This document shows positions 59,706-64,000 of a stretch of 64,000 nucleotides of DNA, one piece after another (position 1 is the stretch's first letter; each line of letters opens with the position of its first letter). The notes under the pieces were generated by a model. That model did no database searches and had not been told where the DNA came from. It saw nothing but the letters and a program-made list of their open reading frames with translations. The position numbers and the translations under genes are program-made. Source of the stretch: HGM04593 sp045592125 (GTDB lineage: Bacteria; Bacteroidota; Bacteroidia; Bacteroidales; Bacteroidaceae); assembly GCA_045592125.1 (NCBI GenBank), contig JAZNUE010000012.1:1-64000 (forward strand), given 5' to 3'.

Positions 59706-60028
59706 AAATAATAGGAATTAAAGGTTTTAGAAATATATGTATGCACCCGCGTCCCACATTGGCCGGAACAACCCTGTGAAACGATTGGCATCCAGAGCAA
59801 ATATACGCAATTTTGCCTGCACTCATATCAGGTATATGCAGATTCTTGAATGCAATAGAGAAGTCCATATTGTCTATAATTTGCATTGTATGTGCTAATA
59901 TAGCAATAATTATTCAGACAGCCATGGCCTGCCTTCGTTTTCAAGGTAAATGTGCTCTATTTGTGCTATATTTGCCTTTATTTGCGAAAATAGTCGTCAA
60001 AAAACAAACAAGTTAAGCAAAAAAGTAT

Positions 60029-60036
60029 TACCTTTG
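60029..60036 (+). promoter_or_regulatory. -7 box of rpsP
   Basis: TACCTTTG matches TAnnTTTG, 61 bases before the start codon. No -33 match. Confidence 0.55.
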
Positions 60037-60097
60037 CACCGCTCATACGAGATATGGGCTGACTCAAATCATTAATCCATTAAAAATCAATTAGAAA

Positions 60098-60649
60098 ATG
60101 GCAACAAAAATCAGACTTCAGAGAAGAGGCCGTAAGCACTACGCTTTCTACTCTATCGTGATTGCAGATTCGAGAGCTCCACGTGATGGAAAGTTCACCG
60201 AGAAGATCGGTACCTACAACCCTAACACAAACCCTGCGACTGTTGAGATTAACTTCGAGCGCGCATTGTGGTGGGTTAACAACGGTGCTATTCCTACCGA
60301 CACTGTACGCAACATTCTCTCTCGCGAGGGTGTATACTTGATGAAGCATCTCCAGGGCGGTGTTAAGAAGGGTGCATTTGACGAGGCTGCTGCACAGGCT
60401 AAGTTTGAGGCCTGGAAGACAGCTAAGGTAAACGCTCTCAACGGTATCAAGAGCGCTGAGGAGCAGGCTAAGCGTGACGACAAAAAGGCACGTTTGGAGG
60501 CAGAGAAAGAGGTTAACGCAGCTATTGCAAAGAAGGTAGCAGACAAGAAGGCTGCCGAGGCTCTTGCAAAGGCTGAGGCAGAGGCTGCTGCAGCTGCTGA
60601 GGCAGAGGCACCCGCTGAGGAGGCAACTGAGGCTCCAGCAGAGGCTTAA
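60098..60649 (+). CDS. rpsP: 30S ribosomal protein S16
   Basis: 183 residues. The first 80 or so are the S16 domain (ATKIRLQRRGRKHYAFYSIVIADSRAPRDGKF...IGTYNPNTNP). The remainder is a helical Lys/Ala/Glu-rich tail ending in EAPAEEATEAPAEA, far beyond the 82 residues of E. coli S16. Such tails are common in Bacteroidetes S16. It is not beside rimM or trmD as in many bacteria; trmD lies about 25 kb away. Confidence 0.97.
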   Translation: MATKIRLQRRGRKHYAFYSIVIADSRAPRDGKFTEKIGTYNPNTNPATVEINFERALWWVNNGAIPTDTVRNILSREGVYLMKHLQGGVKKGAFDEAAAQAKFEAWKTAKVNALNGIKSAEEQAKRDDKKARLEAEKEVNAAIAKKVADKKAAEALAKAEAEAAAAAEAEAPAEEATEAPAEA

Positions 60650-60692
60650 TGACCTTTCACCCTTTGACAAGGGTTGCAGTAATGCTCAGAAT

Positions 60693-60731
60693 AAATACCG
60701 CTGGCTACTTGGCTGGCGGTATTTGCTTTTT
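60693..60731 (+). terminator. Terminator of rpsP
   Basis: AAATACCGC / GCGGTATTT (60693-60701 / 60716-60724) followed by GCTTTTTG. Confidence 0.8.
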
Positions 60732-60740
60732 GTAGACACA

Positions 60741-60998
60741 CGGGTATTCAGAGAACAGAGAACAGAGAACAAGCGTGGCAATGACAGTTCCTCGTGGGGG
60801 CGCTTCTTTCCACTTTAACCCCACTTCGTGGGCTTAAGCCTTGGCTGCGCTCGCTGTAAAAGCTCAAGTAAACTTGGCTTTTTCAACTTTCAACTTTAAC
60901 CCCACTTCGTGGGCTTGAACCTTGGCTGCGCTCGCTGTAAAAGCTCAAGTAAACTTGGCTTTCGCTCGCTTGGCACAAGCTTTCATCTTTCCACTTTC
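60741..60998. repeat. Composite intergenic repeat, second full copy
   Basis: Same order as 42013-42275: AGAACAGAG words, GTGGCAATGACAGTTCCTCG, then units at 60818-60880 and 60899-60998. It occupies most of the rpsP-ogt gap (60650-61064). An open frame at 60909-61601 arises from the repeat plus the antisense of ogt and is not a gene. Confidence 0.85.
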
Positions 60999-61064
60999 AG
61001 TTTGTTTCACTCACTCCCTTGTGGTCCCAAAATAAACAGCCACTGCGTTCAGGACGGTAAGCCC

Positions 61065-61523
61065 TTACCGGTTTCTCCTCTCCAGTTCCAGCAAGTACTC
61101 CTTCCTTTTAATCCCCACGGCAAAGCCTGTCATCTTTCCGCCTGCGCCCACTACCCTGTGGCAAGGCACGGCAAGGAGCAAGGGATTACGGTTGCATGCC
61201 ATACCCACAGCGCGCGATGCGCCTGGAGTGCCTATGCGTCTGGCAATCTCGCCATAAGTTGCTACATGACCAAAAGGTATTCGCCTAAGTTCTTCCCACA
61301 CGCGCTGCTGGAAGGAGGTGCCTTCCAGCATAATCCTGAATGCGAATGCTCTTCTTTGCCCAGCGAAATATTCTTCAATCTCGGCATTCACCGTCTGCTG
61401 TGCAGCAGACAGCGCGCCAGGCGCACAGGCGCCTTCGTGCAGCTGAATGGCACACACACAACCGCACTGCATTGTAACTTGCAGCGTGCCTATCGGGGTC
61501 TCGGTATAAAAGGTCTCTTTCAT
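61065..61523 (-). CDS. ogt: Methylated-DNA--protein-cysteine methyltransferase
   Basis: 152 residues from the ATG at 61523 (MKETFYTETPIGTLQV); upstream codons in frame are unlike the family and contain the -7 box. Repairs O6-methylguanine by transferring the methyl group to Cys121 in AVPCHRVVGAGG. The helix-turn-helix (RIPFGHVATYGEIARRIGTPGASRAVGMA) and Asn hinge (CNRNP) are complete. A typical Ogt/MGMT single-domain protein. Confidence 0.95.
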   Translation of the reverse strand: MKETFYTETPIGTLQVTMQCGCVCAIQLHEGACAPGALSAAQQTVNAEIEEYFAGQRRAFAFRIMLEGTSFQQRVWEELRRIPFGHVATYGEIARRIGTPGASRAVGMACNRNPLLLAVPCHRVVGAGGKMTGFAVGIKRKEYLLELERRNR

Positions 61524-61530
61524 TGCATTG

Positions 61531-61538
61531 CAAATATA
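61531..61538 (-). promoter_or_regulatory. -7 box of ogt
   Basis: The minus strand reads TATATTTG and ends eight bases before the ATG, so transcription would start at or within a base or two of the start codon. Confidence 0.5.
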
Positions 61539-61590
61539 GCCTATCTTTATGCACCGTGTAATGTGTATAGCATTTTTTATTATAGCAGGT

Positions 61591-61621
61591 TTTGCCAATA
61601 GAGGGAATTAGACTATTTTTG
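61591..61621 (+). promoter_or_regulatory. Promoter of the S41-like lipoprotein gene
   Basis: TTTG at 61591-61594, a 19-base spacer and TATTTTTG at 61614-61621, a full match to the Bacteroidetes promoter. Confidence 0.75.
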
Positions 61622-61645
61622 CGCTGTCAACATACCATGCGCACA

Positions 61646-62881
61646 ATGAACAGGAACATCATATACACCGCGCTGCTTGCAGCAATGCTCATGCTTGTGT
61701 CATGCGGCGAGGACCGCACGCACGAATACTACGAGATTACCGAGGAGAACCAATGGACCTACACTGCGATGAAGGATTCCTACCTGTGGGCAAGCGGCAT
61801 AAAGAAACCTGCCCGCAGCTCATTCTTCGGTTCCCCTTCAAAGTTCTTCGCTTCGCTGCTTGCAAAGGACGATAAGGTCTCCTTCTTTACCGATTCGGTC
61901 TCGGAGGGCAGCTATGGCATGATGTTCACCCTAATGCGCGACCCGCTTGGAGAGAAGATGGGAAGCTATTATGCGCTTGCGCTTTTCGTTGAGCCTGGTT
62001 CGCCGGCATATGCAGCAGGAATAAGGCGCGGGACATGGATTTCGGCAATAGGCGGGAAGGCGCTCTCGTCGTCGAGCAGCAAGCTGCTGCAGAGTGGCGA
62101 GGCCACATCTGTTGTGACAAAGGAGATTGACTATGACGACGAGAACGGCAGGTATTACTGGACACAAGGAGATACCCTTAGCATGCCGCAGGCAAGTGAT
62201 GTGCCCGGCAGCGCAATATACCTCGATTCAATATACAGCATACGTTCTGCCAAGGCCGGATACATTGTGTGCCGCAGCATGAACGGTGTTTCCTTTGCAA
62301 AGGAAGTGCAGGATATTATGCTCAGTTTTGCGGCCGAGGATGTTGCCGACGTCATTGTTGACCTGCGCTACTGCAGCAGCGGCACGCTGGCCAACGCCGC
62401 AGCAATGGCAAGCATGCTTGTGCCTTCAGCGCTTGCCGGGACACCGTTCGCCGTCCTAAAAGGAGAGGAAGAGAGCGCAGACACTGTATACAGTTTTGGT
62501 GAACCGCTTGCCGGTTTAGGTGACAAACGCGTTTTCTTTATCATTGGCAACGGCACCAAGGGCGTTGCGGAACTGCTTGTTGAGTCGGTGAACCAGTCGC
62601 GTGGCATGTACGACGTGATGACGGTTGGCGCCAGGAGCGCTGGAGCAAACGTGCTTACAAGAGAGATTGCCTCGCCCTACGGGTTCTCTATTAACCCTGC
62701 TGTTGCATATCTGTGCACCCCCGACAGCGCTGTGCTTCCAGCGTCGGGCATTACCCCCGACTATGCGCTTAATGAACTTGAGGAGGTGAAGCATGTATAC
62801 CCGCTCGGCAGCCAGCAGGAGTATATACTGCGCAACGTGGAGTATATTATTGTGAACGGCGCCCTGCCCGCCGCGCAATAA
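61646..62881 (+). CDS. S41-like peptidase-fold lipoprotein, probably inactive
   Basis: 411 residues from the ATG at 61646; an ATG at 61637 (three codons longer) is equally possible. Both lie just after the promoter. The signal sequence ends in LMLVSC (lipobox). A PDZ-like region (VEPGSPAYAAGIRRGTWISAIGGKAL) precedes the S41 core (GYIVCRSMNG, VADVIVDLRYCSSG). Where active family members have a TASASE-type motif with the nucleophile, this protein has GNGTKGVAELL; where they have the GKN-type Lys, it has VGARSAGANV. The catalytic Ser and Lys therefore appear to be lost. It may bind peptides without cleaving them. Confidence 0.8.
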   Translation: MNRNIIYTALLAAMLMLVSCGEDRTHEYYEITEENQWTYTAMKDSYLWASGIKKPARSSFFGSPSKFFASLLAKDDKVSFFTDSVSEGSYGMMFTLMRDPLGEKMGSYYALALFVEPGSPAYAAGIRRGTWISAIGGKALSSSSSKLLQSGEATSVVTKEIDYDDENGRYYWTQGDTLSMPQASDVPGSAIYLDSIYSIRSAKAGYIVCRSMNGVSFAKEVQDIMLSFAAEDVADVIVDLRYCSSGTLANAAAMASMLVPSALAGTPFAVLKGEEESADTVYSFGEPLAGLGDKRVFFIIGNGTKGVAELLVESVNQSRGMYDVMTVGARSAGANVLTREIASPYGFSINPAVAYLCTPDSAVLPASGITPDYALNELEEVKHVYPLGSQQEYILRNVEYIIVNGALPAAQ

Positions 62882-63097
62882 AAGAGTACAGAGCACAGAG
62901 TATTCTCGCTCTCTATGCCGAACTACTCAACTGTTCGGAACTTCCGGCAGGTTCGTTTACTGGAACTTCTTCTTGTGCAACTCCATTCTGGCTACCGCAC
63001 TGTTTTTTACAGTTTCTAAACAAATTCCTATAATTTCCTAAACATACCTTGCTGCTGCGGTGTTATTCTCACTGAATAACCCTAAAATACAATTAAG

Positions 63098-63580
63098 ATG
63101 AGAAAGATTCTTTTATCAGCAGCGGCAACGGCAGTATTGCTGCTTTCGTCGTGCAATTCGTGCAACAGCAATGCTCCGCAGGGTCTGGCATTTGAGAGCG
63201 AGACCGACAGCATTTACATGCTAAATGACTCCACCATGGCCGACGAGCAGACTTTTGTCTTCGAAGGCGTGTCTCCAATGAACGGCAACGCTGTGGCCAA
63301 CGTGCTGCTTGCCGTGAGTACCGTGAACCTGAACAGCGACGGTACCTTTACCATTACAACCGACTATGTTGACGAGGGACTTGCCACGCAGAACGACAAT
63401 GGCGAGGCGCTTATAATTGCTGGCAACGACAGCACAATGACTGTAATTGAACTGGTGTCGGCAAACAGGAAACCAACCATCAGCTTCATGATGCAGGAGG
63501 ACAGCTCGCTAGTGAAGGTAGGCAAGGACGGCAAGCCTGCCAGCAATGACTCCACCCACAGGCTTAACCTCAAGAAGTAA
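63098..63580 (+). CDS. NlpE-like lipoprotein
   Basis: 160 residues. The signal sequence ends in LLLSSC (lipobox, Cys about 19). The body FVFEGVSPMNGNAVANVLLAVSTVNLNSDGTFTITTDY and the end VKVGKDGKPASNDSTHRLNLKK resemble the small NlpE/copper-resistance lipoproteins of Bacteroidetes, though the usual CxxC is not seen in the middle. Role probably at the envelope; not certain. 22 bases upstream of the next lipoprotein gene, so likely one operon. Confidence 0.7.
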   Translation: MRKILLSAAATAVLLLSSCNSCNSNAPQGLAFESETDSIYMLNDSTMADEQTFVFEGVSPMNGNAVANVLLAVSTVNLNSDGTFTITTDYVDEGLATQNDNGEALIIAGNDSTMTVIELVSANRKPTISFMMQEDSSLVKVGKDGKPASNDSTHRLNLKK

Positions 63581-63602
63581 CTAACCTAATAAACGATTAC
63601 CC

Positions 63603-64000
63603 ATGAAAAAGAGTCTATTTTTTATCATTGCCGCGCTATGTGTTCTCATAGTGTCGTGCCAGAAAGACCCTGATACCGACAAGCTGGACAGGAACTATCT
63701 TGTGTACACCAACTACGACGCCAATACCGATTTCAAGGCCATTGAGACGTTCTATGTAATTGACAGCATACTCATCATAGGCAACAGCGAGAAGGCCTCC
63801 TACTGGAAGGACAATAACTCCCGCCAGATTATCGACGCCTATAACGACAGGCTCGAAGGGTGCGGATACATAAGGATGCCTGCACCCGAAGAGGCCGACG
63901 TAATACTGCAGCTCAGCTACATAAACAACACCTATTATTTCACCTCGTTCGGTCCAGGGCCATGGTGGAATGCCTATCCTGACTACTGGAACTGGGGCGG
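63603..64000 (+). CDS. DUF4136-like lipoprotein, 3' end outside window
   Basis: 132 codons are visible with no stop. MKKSLFFIIAALCVLIVSC is a lipoprotein signal with Cys19. YLVYTNYDANTDFKAIETFYVID and EEADVILQLSYINNTYYFTSF fit DUF4136-type lipoproteins, and the end is Trp/Pro/Tyr-rich (GPWWNAYPDYWNWG). Function unknown. It starts 22 bases after the NlpE-like gene. The C-terminus is beyond the window. Confidence 0.8.
   Translation, partial: MKKSLFFIIAALCVLIVSCQKDPDTDKLDRNYLVYTNYDANTDFKAIETFYVIDSILIIGNSEKASYWKDNNSRQIIDAYNDRLEGCGYIRMPAPEEADVILQLSYINNTYYFTSFGPGPWWNAYPDYWNWG

Noticed and set aside
60909..61601. 230-codon plus-strand frame after rpsP
   Set aside because: Its start is the dispersed repeat (the same peptide start appears at 42185) and the rest is antisense to ogt.
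1..64000. tRNA, rRNA and tmRNA genes
   Set aside because: I looked for T-loop-like GGTTCRANTCC words and cloverleaf ends in the gaps and found none; an unaided scan can miss divergent genes.

Overview
The window reads as a chromosomal segment of a Bacteroidota bacterium, most likely order Bacteroidales; I cannot place the family. Support: a 286-residue primary sigma factor with no long region 1.1; repeated promoter-like -7 boxes of the TAnnTTTG/TAnnTTCG type, several with a TTG/TTTG about 18-20 bases upstream; few Shine-Dalgarno sequences; an M6 protease ending in a type IX secretion-like sorting domain; S16 with a long Ala/Glu-rich tail; and many lipoprotein and S9/S41/M16/M3 peptidase genes. 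Direction of transcription changes often and strong inverted-repeat terminators separate many units. No rRNA, tRNA, transposase or integrase gene was found.

Layout. 1-3882: a three-gene unit of two TPR proteins (the first cut by the window edge) and a membrane-anchored TIR-like protein, a candidate uncharacterised signalling or defence module. 3994-16856: housekeeping and exported functions (aspS, dipeptidyl peptidase IV, the aguA/aguB agmatine-to-putrescine pair with an iron-sulfur DUF2148 protein, an M16 protease, an ECF sigma factor with a membrane partner, a PLD-type cardiolipin synthase). 16857-31096: repeats, a winged-helix protein, a C_GCAxxG_C_C redox protein, an M3 peptidase, a ClpC-type ATPase, a candidate structured RNA, rpoD, glutamate decarboxylase, two transporters, and the M6 protease. 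31097-43283: a 1.25 kb gene-poor stretch, an HTH regulator, pyrK-pyrD, trmD, a P5-like protein, gyrA with a TPR protein, an aminotransferase and a tRNA-dihydrouridine synthase.

43284-55975: an AT-rich type III-A (Csm) CRISPR-Cas island without cas1/cas2. Read leftward it has a 13-repeat array, cas6, cas10 (HD and GGDD motifs both present), csm2-csm3-csm4-csm5, then a tightly packed second unit: a DUF4143-type ATPase, a Card1/Can2-like CARF nuclease and a Csx1/Csx2-like CARF-HEPN protein with an extra C-terminal domain. The expected logic is that target RNA bound by the Csm complex switches on Cas10 to make cyclic oligoadenylate, which the two CARF proteins sense. Both island edges carry gene remnants: a truncated RecD-like helicase on the left and a frameshifted ORF on the right. 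A short imperfect direct repeat also brackets it.

55972-64000: a patatin-like lipase, a TlpA-like lipoprotein, galE with a duplicated 3' end, rpsP, an O6-methylguanine methyltransferase, an S41-like lipoprotein that seems to have lost its catalytic residues, and two more lipoproteins, the last cut by the window edge.

Three families of intergenic repeat recur. Two fold into hairpins whose arms differ between copies yet stay complementary. The third is a composite element of about 260 bp near 42.1 kb and 60.8 kb with a partial copy near 8.4 kb.
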